A stretch of DNA of 64,000 bases from Hyphomicrobiales bacterium. GTDB taxonomy: Bacteria; Pseudomonadota; Alphaproteobacteria; Rhizobiales; Phreatobacteraceae. The translations under genes were made by a program, and so were the position numbers. Of this stretch, positions 44,067 through 52,787 are shown piece by piece (position 1 is the stretch's first letter; every line of letters begins with the position of its first letter). Location of the stretch: NCBI GenBank assembly GCA_017304475.1, contig JAFKKV010000016.1:62001-126000 (forward strand). The letters are read 5' to 3'. The notes under the pieces are model-generated. The model was not told the DNA's origin. It saw only the letters and a program-made list of their open reading frames with translations, and made no database searches.

Positions 44067-44141
44067 TCAGGCCAGATTCTTCGAATAGTCGACCAGCATA
44101 TTGCCGGTCTTTCAGTCCGAAGCGAAACCGAAATTCGCCCC
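44067..44141 (-). pseudogene. Remnant of a cold-shock protein gene (C-terminal 25 codons)
   Basis: The minus strand reads GANFGFASD, stop, KTGNMLVDYSKNLA, stop. This aligns with GQKLGFELVSDRKTGKMSADNLKDLA of the intact protein at 49712, with a two-codon deletion and an Arg codon (CGG) turned into TGA. Nothing upstream (44142-44328) resembles the rest of the gene, so this is a 3' fragment. The ending and downstream region are duplicated about 5.6 kb apart, on either side of the mannose cluster. Confidence 0.8.
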
Positions 44142-44328
44142 CTGACCACCTATCGACTGATGGGATATGGGTGGCTCCCGCCACAAGCGCAAGGTGCCGC
44201 GGCAAAAACTCTTTGGCGAAGCGGCTGAAAATCCCGGCGATCCCATGATCGGCGGACGGCGGCAGACCCGATGGTCCCGCCCGGCCAGCGCCGATGCCTG
44301 GACGAGCGCCCGCGATGATGACCGCGGT

Positions 44329-45627
44329 TCAACTTGCCAGCGTCTCCAACAGCGCAGCGATCTTGATCGTCGCGAAATTGGAGAAGGTGTCCGAGATCGC
44401 GTAGGGCAGGATGATCTGGTCGCCATGCCGCATGGCCCCGCAGGTGTAGACGACATTGGGCACATAGCCTTCGCGTTCGGATGGTTCGGGCCGCAGCAAC
44501 GGTTCGCGTGAGCGCGCCAGAACCCTGGACGGATCGTTCTTGTCGAGCAGAGCCGCGCCGATCGAATATTTGCGCACCGGACCGACGCCATGGGTCAGCA
44601 GGAGCCAGCCTTCGTCGAGCTCGATCGGCGAACCGCAATTGCCGATCTGGACGAATTCCCAGGGAAATTCCGGCTTCAGCAGGAGCTTGCCGCCGTCCCA
44701 GACATAGAGGTCGTCCGACGTGATCAGGTAGAGATTTTCATTGTCCTGCCGCCCGAGCATGGCATAGCGCCCGTCGATCCGACGAGGGAACAGGGCCATG
44801 CCCTTGTTTCTGGCGGCGGTGCCACGCAACGGCACCATCCTGAAGCTGAGAAAATCGGAGGTTTCGATCAATTCGGAGCGGATCGCCTTGCCGCTATAGG
44901 CGGTATAGGTGGCGTAAAAGGTCTTTTTGCCGTCATCGTCGAATTCGACGAAACGGGCATCCTCGATCCCGTTCGACTGGGCCTCGGTGACCGGGAAGAG
45001 CACGCGCTCGCTGATATCCTCCTCGGGCTTGAAGGCAACCTCGATATGGTCGCCGTCCGGGCTCGACACGCGGCCGACCACCCGGGGCATTGCGGCAAGG
45101 CGCGCCGTCGGATCAACGCTCACGCTGCCGTCGGCGGCGATCGAACCAGATCGGAAGGTCAGCGACGAAACATGCCCCTCGCCCACCGCACGCAGGCTGA
45201 GGATGAAACGGCGACCGCCTTCCGGTGCCCCGGACTGATCCGGGTGGGCGACGACGCTGGGGTTGAACAGGGCCGAGGCCTCGAAGGAATATTCGTTGAG
45301 AAAATAAGCCCCGAGCAACTGGCGCTGGGTGCGGGTGAAATCGGCATGGGCGACCAACGCCTCTTCCATCTCGTCGGCACGCGCCTCGAACGTGGCGAGC
45401 AAGTTGCGATGGCGGCCCTGGAAGTTCTCCAGCACATCGGCCAACTGGCTCGCCGCCGCCTCGGAGCTGAGCCCAAGCACCCGGTCGACAATATGGTTCG
45501 CCCGGGTCTTGTCGGTCGGATTGAGGTCGCGCGGTTCGGTGGCCGGCTTGAACGGGCGAACGATTACCCTTGCCGTGTCGGGGCGCAGATACAGAGCCTG
45601 CCGATTAAGGAATGTGGCTGACGACAA
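44329..45627 (-). CDS. GH130-family glycoside phosphorylase/hydrolase
   Basis: A 432-residue five-bladed beta-propeller enzyme of glycoside hydrolase family 130. NGIEDARFVEFDDDGKKTFY (about residues 220-240), YTAYSGKAIRSELIETSDFL, RNKGMALFPRRIDGRYAMLG and the C-terminal EGYVPNVVYTCGAMRHGDQI are family hallmarks. GH130 enzymes phosphorolyse or hydrolyse beta-linked mannosides to mannose-1-phosphate. It is the third gene after mannose-6-phosphate isomerase and a glycosyltransferase, 36 bases behind the latter, so a mannose-containing product is likely. Confidence 0.9.
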   Translation of the reverse strand: MSSATFLNRQALYLRPDTARVIVRPFKPATEPRDLNPTDKTRANHIVDRVLGLSSEAAASQLADVLENFQGRHRNLLATFEARADEMEEALVAHADFTRTQRQLLGAYFLNEYSFEASALFNPSVVAHPDQSGAPEGGRRFILSLRAVGEGHVSSLTFRSGSIAADGSVSVDPTARLAAMPRVVGRVSSPDGDHIEVAFKPEEDISERVLFPVTEAQSNGIEDARFVEFDDDGKKTFYATYTAYSGKAIRSELIETSDFLSFRMVPLRGTAARNKGMALFPRRIDGRYAMLGRQDNENLYLITSDDLYVWDGGKLLLKPEFPWEFVQIGNCGSPIELDEGWLLLTHGVGPVRKYSIGAALLDKNDPSRVLARSREPLLRPEPSEREGYVPNVVYTCGAMRHGDQIILPYAISDTFSNFATIKIAALLETLAS

Positions 45628-45663
45628 TGCGTGCTCGACTTTCTCTTCGGGATTTCAAGGATT

Positions 45664-47985
45664 TCAAGCGCCGACCGCACGAAGCGGCGCGAGCGCCGCG
45701 CGATCGCCGGTCATGCGCGCCAACTGACGGATCTCGGCGAGGCTGAGAAGGTATGACACGGCCGACTCGCCGCCCCGGTTCTCGTTGCGGCGATCGGGAT
45801 GCAGCCCGTCGCGACAGCTGCCGGTGTCGAGATCGACCAGCGGCAAGCCCAGGTCATTGCCGCCGAGGAACCAGGCGAAGGCGCGCGCCGCGCCCTCCCG
45901 CCATTCGGCCGCGCCGTCGGCACGCCACGCGGCAAGGCAGGCGGAGATCGCGGCGGTGGCCTCCAGGGGCTGCTGATCAAAGGCTTTCGGTGGTTGCCTG
46001 ATGTCGCCGAAGCTGTTCGAACCGACGGGCCTGAAGTGACCGGTCGGCGTGGTCTGCAACGCCATCAGCCATTGCAGGGATCTCAGGCCGGTCTTGACCA
46101 TGGCCGGAGAGCCGATCGACCGGCCAGCCGCCAGCAATGCCTGCGGCAGACGGGCATTGTCATAGGCAAGCCCCTCCTCGAACCAGACCCAGTCCTTGGT
46201 CTCGACATCCGCCATGATCGACATCAGCCGCTCGGCAAGCAGCCGCTGCAGGCCGGTGGCGACCGGATCCGCGGCGACTACGGCGCAATAGGCATCGAGC
46301 CCGAGCAGCGTGAAGGCCCAGGCGCGCGGCGAGCCGAAGCGTGCGACCACCGGCAGGGCTTCGGCGAACAAGGCCGTGGCCCAGTGCCGCCGCGACGCGC
46401 TGGCATCGCTGCGGGCGCATTCGCCCAGGGCCCAGAGTGTCCGGCCGTGGCTGTCCTCCGAGCCGATATCCTCGAGCCAGCGCCGATCGAAGCTCATGAA
46501 ATTGCGGAACCGCCCGGCATCACGGTTCCAGGCGTGCTGGACGAAGGCGGCGAACCGGGTGGTGAGAACATCGGACAGGCAGTGTTCGCCCGGCTTGTTC
46601 AGCGCGCAGGCCACCAGCAGCGCCCGGGCATTGTCGTCGACGCAATAGCCGTGGTGGCGATCCGGTACCGAATGGACCGCATGCTGGAACAGCCCGGTAT
46701 CGTCGCACATGGCCAGGAAATGGCCGATGCGCATCTCCGGCGTCGCCGTACCGTCGCGAGATGGCCCGGCCGAATGCGGCGACGGACCTGTCGGCAGGAT
46801 CGAAACCGGCCCGGGCCGGGCGACCACACGGAGCTTATGGCTCCGACGAACGCTCTCGAACACGCCGAGATAGCGCTCGGCGGTGCGCTCCCAGGTCATC
46901 GACCGGCTGGCCGCATAGGCGCGCTTGCGCATGGCCTCGCGCCGGATGTCATTGGTCAGCAGCCCCGCGATTTCCTGGCCGATCGCGGTTGCGTCGCCGA
47001 AAGGAACCAGAATGCCGCGGCCGTCGGCCAGGAGTTCTCTCGCGTGCCAATAGGGCGTCGAGACCACCGGTTTGCCGAGACCGAAACTGTAGGCGAGCGT
47101 GCCCGACGTCATCTGCGCCTCGTTGAGATAAGGCGTCACGTAGACGTCGCACATGGCGATGAAGTCCAGCAAGGTCGCCTGGTCGACGAACCGGTCGAGA
47201 AACACCACATGGTTCTCGACGCCGATCGCGCGGGCCCGCGCCACCAGGCTGTCGCGATAGGCCTCGCCCTGGTCCCGGACGAGATTGGGATGGGTGGCAC
47301 CGAGCACGACATAGACGGCATCGGGCCGGCTCCGGAGGATCGAGGGCATGGCATCGATCATGACCTCGATGCCCTTGTTGGGCGACAGCAGGCCGAAGGT
47401 CAGGATCACCGCCCGGCCCCGGTAGCCGAGTTTGGCCTTTGCTTCGTCAGGCTCGACGAAGGCGAAATCGGGGATGCCGTGGGCGATCACCTCGATCTTC
47501 TCGGCCGCGACCCGGTATTTCGCGCGCAACAGGTCGCGCGCCTTCTCGGCCATGACGACAATCTTCGACGAGGCGTCGACGATCCGGTCCATGACGCCGC
47601 GCTGCGCCGGCGTCGGCTCGGCCAGAACCGTATGCAGCGTCGTGACCACCGGCATGGTCAGCCGCGACAGCAGGGTCAGGATATGGCTGCCGCTGTCGCC
47701 GCCGAAAATGCCGAACTCGTGCTGCAGGCAGACGACATCGAACTGGCCGGCATTCAGGACATCGGCAGCCTGTTCGTATTCCGCGATGCAGCCGTCATGG
47801 ATCTGCAGGCTGACGACCGAGGGATAGTCATAGGCCTGACCATGATCGGTCATCGCGACGATCGCCGTGTCGATATCGGTCCGCGAATATGCGACCGCCT
47901 GTTGCAGGTCGGTGGTGAAGGTGGCGATGCCGCAGCGACGCGGGAGCGAATTGCCGATGAAGGCCACGCGGTTCAACTGGGTCAC
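45664..47985 (-). CDS. Two-domain glycosyltransferase (GT4-type with helical C-terminal domain)
   Basis: A 773-residue protein. Residues 1-380 are a GT-B glycosyltransferase of the GT4 type: FIGNSLPRRCGIATFTTDLQ, CLQHEFGIFGG, LTFGLLSPNKGIEVMIDAMP and the donor-site EAQMTSGTLAYSFGLGKPVV. Residues about 430-770 form a helical, toroid-like domain with HGYCVDDNARALLVACAL and FEEGLAYDNARLPQALLAAG. The GTG at 47985 overlaps the isomerase stop (GTGA) and is preferred; the frame runs 41 codons further into the 3' end of manA across a tandem repeat. It probably builds a mannoside that GH130 remodels. Confidence 0.85.
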   Translation of the reverse strand: MTQLNRVAFIGNSLPRRCGIATFTTDLQQAVAYSRTDIDTAIVAMTDHGQAYDYPSVVSLQIHDGCIAEYEQAADVLNAGQFDVVCLQHEFGIFGGDSGSHILTLLSRLTMPVVTTLHTVLAEPTPAQRGVMDRIVDASSKIVVMAEKARDLLRAKYRVAAEKIEVIAHGIPDFAFVEPDEAKAKLGYRGRAVILTFGLLSPNKGIEVMIDAMPSILRSRPDAVYVVLGATHPNLVRDQGEAYRDSLVARARAIGVENHVVFLDRFVDQATLLDFIAMCDVYVTPYLNEAQMTSGTLAYSFGLGKPVVSTPYWHARELLADGRGILVPFGDATAIGQEIAGLLTNDIRREAMRKRAYAASRSMTWERTAERYLGVFESVRRSHKLRVVARPGPVSILPTGPSPHSAGPSRDGTATPEMRIGHFLAMCDDTGLFQHAVHSVPDRHHGYCVDDNARALLVACALNKPGEHCLSDVLTTRFAAFVQHAWNRDAGRFRNFMSFDRRWLEDIGSEDSHGRTLWALGECARSDASASRRHWATALFAEALPVVARFGSPRAWAFTLLGLDAYCAVVAADPVATGLQRLLAERLMSIMADVETKDWVWFEEGLAYDNARLPQALLAAGRSIGSPAMVKTGLRSLQWLMALQTTPTGHFRPVGSNSFGDIRQPPKAFDQQPLEATAAISACLAAWRADGAAEWREGAARAFAWFLGGNDLGLPLVDLDTGSCRDGLHPDRRNENRGGESAVSYLLSLAEIRQLARMTGDRAALAPLRAVGA

Positions 47986-49013
47986 GGACGCATCTCCGAC
48001 TTGGGGCTGGGCGAAGACTTGGGGTTGGACGGAGACTTGGGGCTGGGCGAACTCGCTCCAGTCGACGAAGTGCCGGCAACCGGCGCGCCGGTCCGGGCCT
48101 GATGGCACGGGACCGTTGCCGGTGCCGGCGGCTGCGGGAAGCCGACATTCTGCCCGTCACGATTGCGCAGGAGCCCTGGCGCGGGCTCAGGCCCGGCATA
48201 GGCCAGCAGCGCCCTCAGCCCATCGCCGCCGACCTCCATGGTCGCCGCCTCCGCGTCCAGGAAGATCGCGTCGCCGGCGAAGGCGTTCATCGACCCGACC
48301 CGCGCATGGCCCTCGATGACGAGCAGCCAGGTCTCCATGCCGGCATCGATGTCCCAGTTCGACTTCGGCGCGCAATCGGCCCGTTCGAGAACGAAATAGG
48401 GCGTGGCGACCAGCAAGGTCCGGGCTTCGGTCAGGCGCCTGGGAGCGGTCCGGGCGCCGGCCGGCCCGGCGACCGCCGCCGCCAGGGCCTGGTCAGTATG
48501 CAATTCGCGCCCGCGGCCATGGTCGAAAAGGCGGAACGTGGCGTCGCTGCTCTGCTGGATTTCGGCAATCACCAGCCCGGCGCCGATGGCGTGAATGGTG
48601 CCGGCCGGCACGTGGAAAACGTCGCCCTTCCGGGCCGCGTGCCAGTGCACGAGGTCGGCGATCGATCCGTCCGCGATGGCGTCACGCAACTCATCGGCGC
48701 TCAGTTGCCGCCGCAGGCCGAGAGCGACCTCGGCCCCCGGCGCGGCCGACAGGATGTACCAGGCCTCGGTCTTGCCATTGGCCAGCCCGATCGATCGGGC
48801 AAAGGCGTCGTCCGGATGAACCTGGATCGACAGGGGCTGCGTGGTGAACAACAGCTTGAGAAGCAAAGCCGGGTCGGGTGCGCTCATATTGGCGCGCTGA
48901 AACCACAGTTCGCCGATCGCCGCCCCGTCGGGCCGAACCTCGCTCCAGGGAAGAAGATCGGTACTGCCCCAGGGCTTTTGCATCGCTCGCATCGAGGCGT
49001 GTTCGATCGTCAT
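47982..49013 (-). CDS. manA: Class I mannose-6-phosphate isomerase
   Basis: A 343-residue zinc enzyme interconverting mannose-6-phosphate and fructose-6-phosphate. Ligands are Gln64 and His66 (LSIQVHPDDAFAR), Glu83 (GKTEAWYILSA) and His141 (VPAGTIHAIGAG). AGGAGATTTCA precedes the ATG. The last 35 residues (PATVPCHQARTGAPVAGTSS onward) are low-complexity Ser/Pro/Lys, produced by an 18-base tandem repeat, and lie outside the enzyme fold. It starts the manA-GT-GH130 operon and supplies mannose precursors. Confidence 0.92.
   Translation of the reverse strand: MTIEHASMRAMQKPWGSTDLLPWSEVRPDGAAIGELWFQRANMSAPDPALLLKLLFTTQPLSIQVHPDDAFARSIGLANGKTEAWYILSAAPGAEVALGLRRQLSADELRDAIADGSIADLVHWHAARKGDVFHVPAGTIHAIGAGLVIAEIQQSSDATFRLFDHGRGRELHTDQALAAAVAGPAGARTAPRRLTEARTLLVATPYFVLERADCAPKSNWDIDAGMETWLLVIEGHARVGSMNAFAGDAIFLDAEAATMEVGGDGLRALLAYAGPEPAPGLLRNRDGQNVGFPQPPAPATVPCHQARTGAPVAGTSSTGASSPSPKSPSNPKSSPSPKSEMRP
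47998..48051. repeat. Three-unit 18-base tandem repeat at the manA/glycosyltransferase junction
   Basis: Units GACTTGGGGCTGGGCGAA (47998-48015 and 48034-48051) flank a variant GACTTGGGGTTGGACGGA (48016-48033). It encodes repeated SPSPKS/SNPKSS in the isomerase tail and, in the frame leading into the glycosyltransferase, AQPQVS/VQPQVF. Being a multiple of 3, unit changes keep both frames. Confidence 0.85.
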
Positions 49014-49152
49014 TGAAATCTCCTGGCTCGCACCGCGTGGATGGGGTCGACGTGATGTCGGAAAGCGCCATCGAGAATGGCGCCCGCCCCGTCACCAGAG
49101 AGGTCATGTCGTTGCCGGCGGAATGCCTCGCCGACCGGAGGAAACCATGGGC

Positions 49153-49461
49153 TCAATGGCGCCAATATTGCGCGGCGCTCGGCAATTGGCCCGTGACGTC
49201 CACATGGGCGACCTCGCTGGCCGCCCGCAATTCCTTCTCGGAGAAGGTCAGATCGAGCAACCGCCCGTCATCGGTCAGAAGCTGGACATCGTTGCGGCCG
49301 AACACGTCCTTCAGGACGGCGGAGTCGAGCCGGATTTCGCCGCACCCCATCACGCCCCCCGGTTCCCTGAAGAAGCCGTCGAAGTCATAGGAGGCGCGGA
49401 CATCTCCCTTGCCGCCGCATGTCACGACGCCGCTGCCCGAGATGCCGCCGAGATATCGCAT
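49153..49461 (-). CDS. Small conserved-looking hypothetical protein
   Basis: A 102-residue protein (MRYLGGISGSGVVTCGGKGD ... RASYDFDGFFREPGGVMGCG). The sequence is beta-rich, has cysteines at about positions 15 and 40 and no membrane segment. It ends 139 bases before manA on the same strand and starts upstream of the cold-shock terminator. GAAAGG is a weak ribosome binding site. Composition and length look like a real gene; I do not recognise a domain. Confidence 0.6.
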   Translation of the reverse strand: MRYLGGISGSGVVTCGGKGDVRASYDFDGFFREPGGVMGCGEIRLDSAVLKDVFGRNDVQLLTDDGRLLDLTFSEKELRAASEVAHVDVTGQLPSAAQYWRH

Positions 49462-49533
49462 GATCGACCGGACCTTTCGGGTTGCGGGATACCGGGGCGC
49501 GACCCAGCCGGACCGTCGTCCCGGTCCGCCAAA

Positions 49534-49568
49534 TAAAAGGCCCCGCGACCTTCACGAGGTGCGGGGCC
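49534..49568 (-). terminator. Intrinsic terminator of the cold-shock gene
   Basis: On the minus strand GGCCCCGC-ACCT pairs with AGGT-GCGGGGCC (one bulged base) and is followed directly by TTTTATTT. It is the clearest rho-independent terminator in the window. It lies about 140 bases beyond the stop of the cold-shock gene, so the mRNA has a long 3' region. Confidence 0.85.
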
Positions 49569-49711
49569 AATCAAGGCGCCAGGCGCCTTGTCGGGCATCA
49601 TGCTGTCGCATCGCCATAAGGGAAGCTGCCGGTACATCCGCGGTCAACTTCATTTGGCGGTGTCGAATGCCGGGCGGCCTGACGGAAATCCATCGGCCGG
49701 CGGCACTGCAA
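49569..49711 (-). ncRNA. Long structured 3' region of the cold-shock mRNA
   Basis: Between the stop codon and the terminator lie about 140 bases containing the hairpin CAAGGCGCC-A-GGCGCCTTG (49572-49590). The region is duplicated at 43892-44066. Conservation of this untranslated part between the copies suggests a 3'-derived small RNA or stability element. This is inference. Confidence 0.35.
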
Positions 49712-49924
49712 TCAGGCCAGATCCTTCAAATTGTCGGCCGACATCTTGCCGGTCTTCCGGTCAGAAACGAGCTCGAAGCCCAGTTTCTGGCCTTCGCGCA
49801 AATCGCCCATGCCGGCGCGCTCGACGGCGCTGATATGGACGAAGGCATCGCTGCCGCCGTCATCGGGCTGGATGAAGCCGAAGCCCTTTTGCACATTGAA
49901 CCACTTGACGGTCCCCGTAGCCAT
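49712..49924 (-). CDS. Cold-shock protein (CspA family)
   Basis: A 70-residue single-stranded nucleic-acid-binding OB-fold protein. RNP1 is KGFGFIQPD (residues 13-21) and RNP2 is DAFVHIS (about 27-33); ATGTVKWFN is the family start. It acts as an RNA chaperone at low temperature or in stationary phase. The ATG at 49924 is preferred over 49939. The leader is AT-rich relative to its surroundings, as usual for csp genes. Confidence 0.95.
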   Translation of the reverse strand: MATGTVKWFNVQKGFGFIQPDDGGSDAFVHISAVERAGMGDLREGQKLGFELVSDRKTGKMSADNLKDLA

Positions 49925-50307
49925 GGGAAACCCTTTCACATCTATAGATTTTGCTTGCCCACGATACCGCAGGCCGTCGAAATCGCATTTTCGGGTGAGA
50001 AATTATCAGCTTGGCGCGAAATTTCTTCTGCGCAAGGCCAAGTTATCTGGCCGTCTATCGACCTACCCAATATGGAGGACATCGAGCAAGAACACAAGGT
50101 GTCTCGATTTATTTCTTTGAGTCGACCCGTCCATCTCTTGGTAATATTAGCATAAATGCCGATTTTCTAACCCGCTTTTCGGAACAATTTGATGCCACTA
50201 TGACGCGGTCGCGCCGGCCCGGGCGAATGCCGGGAATGACCGGCGCGCCGTCCGCGAAGAAACGGCATCGCATATGTGCGTTCCATTCCCGCCTGTCGGA
50301 GCATCCC
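49925..50307. other. Divergent promoter gap, cold-shock leader and transglutaminase upstream region
   Basis: About 380 bases, AT-richer than the rest around 49925-50170. It must carry the cold-shock promoter and 5' leader on the minus strand. I can see no defined operator. The transglutaminase frame is open through much of it, but without family similarity. Confidence 0.5.
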
Positions 50308-51186
50308 TTGATCACGCTCGGCATCCATCACCGAACCCATTTCCGCTACCGTGAGCCGGTGAGCCTCGGCCCGCATCGCCTGATGTTGCGGCCACGTGAG
50401 AGCCGCGATCTCAGGCTGATCGCGAGCGAGGTGACGGTGACGCCGGCCGCGGCTGTGACCTGGGCCCACGATATCCAGGGCAATGCCGTGGCCACCGCCA
50501 GCTTTCAGGCCATGGCCGATCATCTCACCATCGACAGCCGCGCGGATGTCGCGCTCAACGCCGCCGCCTGGCCGGTATTCGACATCGCGGCATCGGCGAT
50601 CTTCTTTCCGTTCCGCTATTCCGACGACGAATGGACCGATCTCGGCGCGCTGGCGAGGCCGCAATACCCCGATCCGGACGGACGCCTGCAGGCCTGGGCC
50701 CGGGCCTTCGTCGCGGCGCAACCGACCGACACGCTCGCCCTGCTCAAGGATCTCAGCGCCGGCATCCCCGGCTGGATCTCCTATCAAAGCCGCGAAGACG
50801 AAGGCACCCAGTCGCCGATCCAGACGCTCGATCGCGGCTGGGGCTCGTGCCGGGACTTCGCGGTGCTGTTCGTCGAAGCCGTGCGCGTGCTGGGTTTCGG
50901 CGCCAGGATCGTCTCCGGCTATCTCTACAATCCCGACCAGAGCCTCCTCGGTTCGTCCGGCGCCGGCTCGACCCATGCCTGGGCGGAGGTCTTCGTGCCC
51001 GGCGCCGGCTGGATCACCTTCGACCCGACCAATCGCGGCGTCGGCGGCGTTAATCTGATCCCCGTGGCGGTCGCCCGCGACATCCGCCAGGTCATGCCGG
51101 TCGTCGGCGGCTTCTTCGGGTCGAGCGACGCCTTTCTCGACATGTCGGTGGATGTGCGCGTGACATCGCGGCCGCCTGCCGTCTAG
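50308..51186 (+). CDS. Transglutaminase-like protein
   Basis: A 292-residue cysteine-hydrolase-fold protein. The bacterial transglutaminase N-terminal domain (IHHRTHFRYREPVSLGPHRL) is followed by the transglutaminase-like core. The catalytic Cys is in GWGSCRDFAVLFVEAVRVLG (about residue 180), the His in STHAWAEVFVPG and the Asp in WITFDPTNRGVGG. I choose the TTG at 50308, with GGAG 7 bases upstream, since the conserved domain begins right there. Upstream in-frame ATGs start in unconserved sequence. Function is probably protease- or amidase-like; partners absent. Confidence 0.85.
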   Translation: MITLGIHHRTHFRYREPVSLGPHRLMLRPRESRDLRLIASEVTVTPAAAVTWAHDIQGNAVATASFQAMADHLTIDSRADVALNAAAWPVFDIAASAIFFPFRYSDDEWTDLGALARPQYPDPDGRLQAWARAFVAAQPTDTLALLKDLSAGIPGWISYQSREDEGTQSPIQTLDRGWGSCRDFAVLFVEAVRVLGFGARIVSGYLYNPDQSLLGSSGAGSTHAWAEVFVPGAGWITFDPTNRGVGGVNLIPVAVARDIRQVMPVVGGFFGSSDAFLDMSVDVRVTSRPPAV

Positions 51187-51305
51187 GCGGCGGCCGCCTG
51201 TCCAGGGCGTCCATACGAGAACGCCTCCACGCCTTGCCGAGCCCCCGGAAGCGGCGCAGTCTCGGGCATGACAGGCTGATCATCCTGTTGAAGGAGGAGG
51301 AAATC

Positions 51306-52688
51306 ATGCAAGCCATGGCCACCGAAACCTTCGCCGCGAATATGCGCGGTCCGGTTATCCAGCGGATGGATGCCGACTACGACGCGGTGCGCAGCCTTTA
51401 CAACGGCATGATCGACAAGACCCCCTTGCTGATCGCCCGCTGCACGGATGCCGCCGATGTCGTCACGGCGGTCAATTTCGCTCGCGACAACGACCTGGCG
51501 GTCGCTATTCGCGGCGGCGGCCACAGCGGCCCGGGCCTCGGCAGTGTGGACGACGGACTGGTGATCGACCTGTCGATGATGAAGGGCGTGCGCGTCGATC
51601 CCGTGACTCGCACCGTACGTGTCGGCCCCGGCTGCACGCAGGGCGACGTCGACCATGCCACCCATCTCTACGGACTGGCCGTGCCGGCCGGCATCGTGTC
51701 GTCCACTGGCATTGCCGGCCTGACGCTCGGCGGCGGCACCGGTTATCTCACCCGCAAATATGGCCTGACCATCGACAATCTGCTGGAGGCCGATGTCGTG
51801 CTCGCCGACGGCCGCATCGTCACCGCCAATGCGTCGGAGAATTTCGACCTCTACTGGGCGCTGCGCGGCGGTGGCGGCAATTTCGGCGTCGTCACCAGCT
51901 TCCTGTTCCGGGCCCATCCGGTGAGCATGGTCTATGCCGGACCGGTGTTCTGGGACATCGAGCATGCCCGCATCGTCATGCAGAAATACCGGGAATTCCT
52001 GCCGGGCGCTCCGGAGGAGCTCGGAACCTTTGTCGGTCTGAAGACCGTGCCGCCGGTGGACCCGTTCCCTGGGGAGCACCAGGGCAAGCAGGCCTGCGCC
52101 ATCATCTCCTGCTACAATGGCCCCGCCGAGGAAGGCCAGGCGCTGATGGCCCGCCTGCTCGGCGCATTGCCGGTGCCGCTGTTCAACTGGATGGGCGAGA
52201 TGCCCTTCCCGGCGCTCCAGTCGATGTTCGATCCGTTCTTCCCCAAGGGGCTGCAATGGTACTGGCGCGGCGACTTCGTCAAGGAGCTGAGCGACCAGGC
52301 GATCGAGGCCTATATCGCCCAGGCGCGGCGGCTGCCGAGCACATTGTCGCTCATGCATCTCTACCCGATCGACGGCGCCGTGCACCGGGTCGGCAAGGGC
52401 GACACCGCCTGGAACGCGCGCGAGGCGACCTGGTCGATGGTCATCGCCGGCATCGACCCCAATCCGCAAAAGGCCGGCGAGATCACCCGCTGGACCAAGG
52501 GCGCCTGGGAGGCCGTGCATCCCTATTCGGCCGGCGGCGGCTATGTGAATTTCATGATGGATGACGGCGACGATGCCCGCCTGAAGGCGACCTATGGCGA
52601 AAACTACGATCGCCTGGTCGCGGTGAAGTCGAAATACGATCCGCGGAACCTGTTCCACGTCAACCAGAACATCAGGCCGCTGCACTGA
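51306..52688 (+). CDS. FAD-binding oxidoreductase, berberine-bridge-enzyme type
   Basis: A 460-residue flavoprotein. The PCMH-type FAD domain holds RGGGHSGPGLG with the histidine (His73) that usually forms the 8-alpha covalent flavin bond. The second covalent site of plant BBE enzymes (Cys) is absent: the loop reads GGGTGYLTRKYG. The C-terminal BBE segment NFMMDDGDDARLKATYGENY ... LVAVKSKYDPRNLFHVNQNI is typical. It oxidises alcohols, sugars or aromatics, the precise substrate unknown. GAGGAGGAAATC precedes the ATG. Confidence 0.9.
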   Translation: MQAMATETFAANMRGPVIQRMDADYDAVRSLYNGMIDKTPLLIARCTDAADVVTAVNFARDNDLAVAIRGGGHSGPGLGSVDDGLVIDLSMMKGVRVDPVTRTVRVGPGCTQGDVDHATHLYGLAVPAGIVSSTGIAGLTLGGGTGYLTRKYGLTIDNLLEADVVLADGRIVTANASENFDLYWALRGGGGNFGVVTSFLFRAHPVSMVYAGPVFWDIEHARIVMQKYREFLPGAPEELGTFVGLKTVPPVDPFPGEHQGKQACAIISCYNGPAEEGQALMARLLGALPVPLFNWMGEMPFPALQSMFDPFFPKGLQWYWRGDFVKELSDQAIEAYIAQARRLPSTLSLMHLYPIDGAVHRVGKGDTAWNAREATWSMVIAGIDPNPQKAGEITRWTKGAWEAVHPYSAGGGYVNFMMDDGDDARLKATYGENYDRLVAVKSKYDPRNLFHVNQNIRPLH

Positions 52689-52787
52689 CGCAGGTTCGTC
52701 GCGCGTCCCGCCTCGGGTGGCAATGCCTGGTGAGGGAGGGCCTCGACGAGGTCCTCCCGGTTCGCGAGCGGGCCATTGATCCCGACT

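Noticed and set aside
45799..48102. 767-codon plus-strand frame opposite the glycosyltransferase
   Set aside because: Antisense shadow; the glycosyltransferase on the minus strand has clear GT4 motifs and coupling to manA.
47986..48108. N-terminal extension of the glycosyltransferase to an ATG at 48108
   Set aside because: It runs across the tandem repeat inside manA, is not conserved in character, and the GTGA overlap gives a better start.
49422..49637. 71-codon frame across the cold-shock terminator
   Set aside because: It continues through a strong intrinsic terminator and has no ribosome binding site. The conserved part is discussed only as a possible RNA element.
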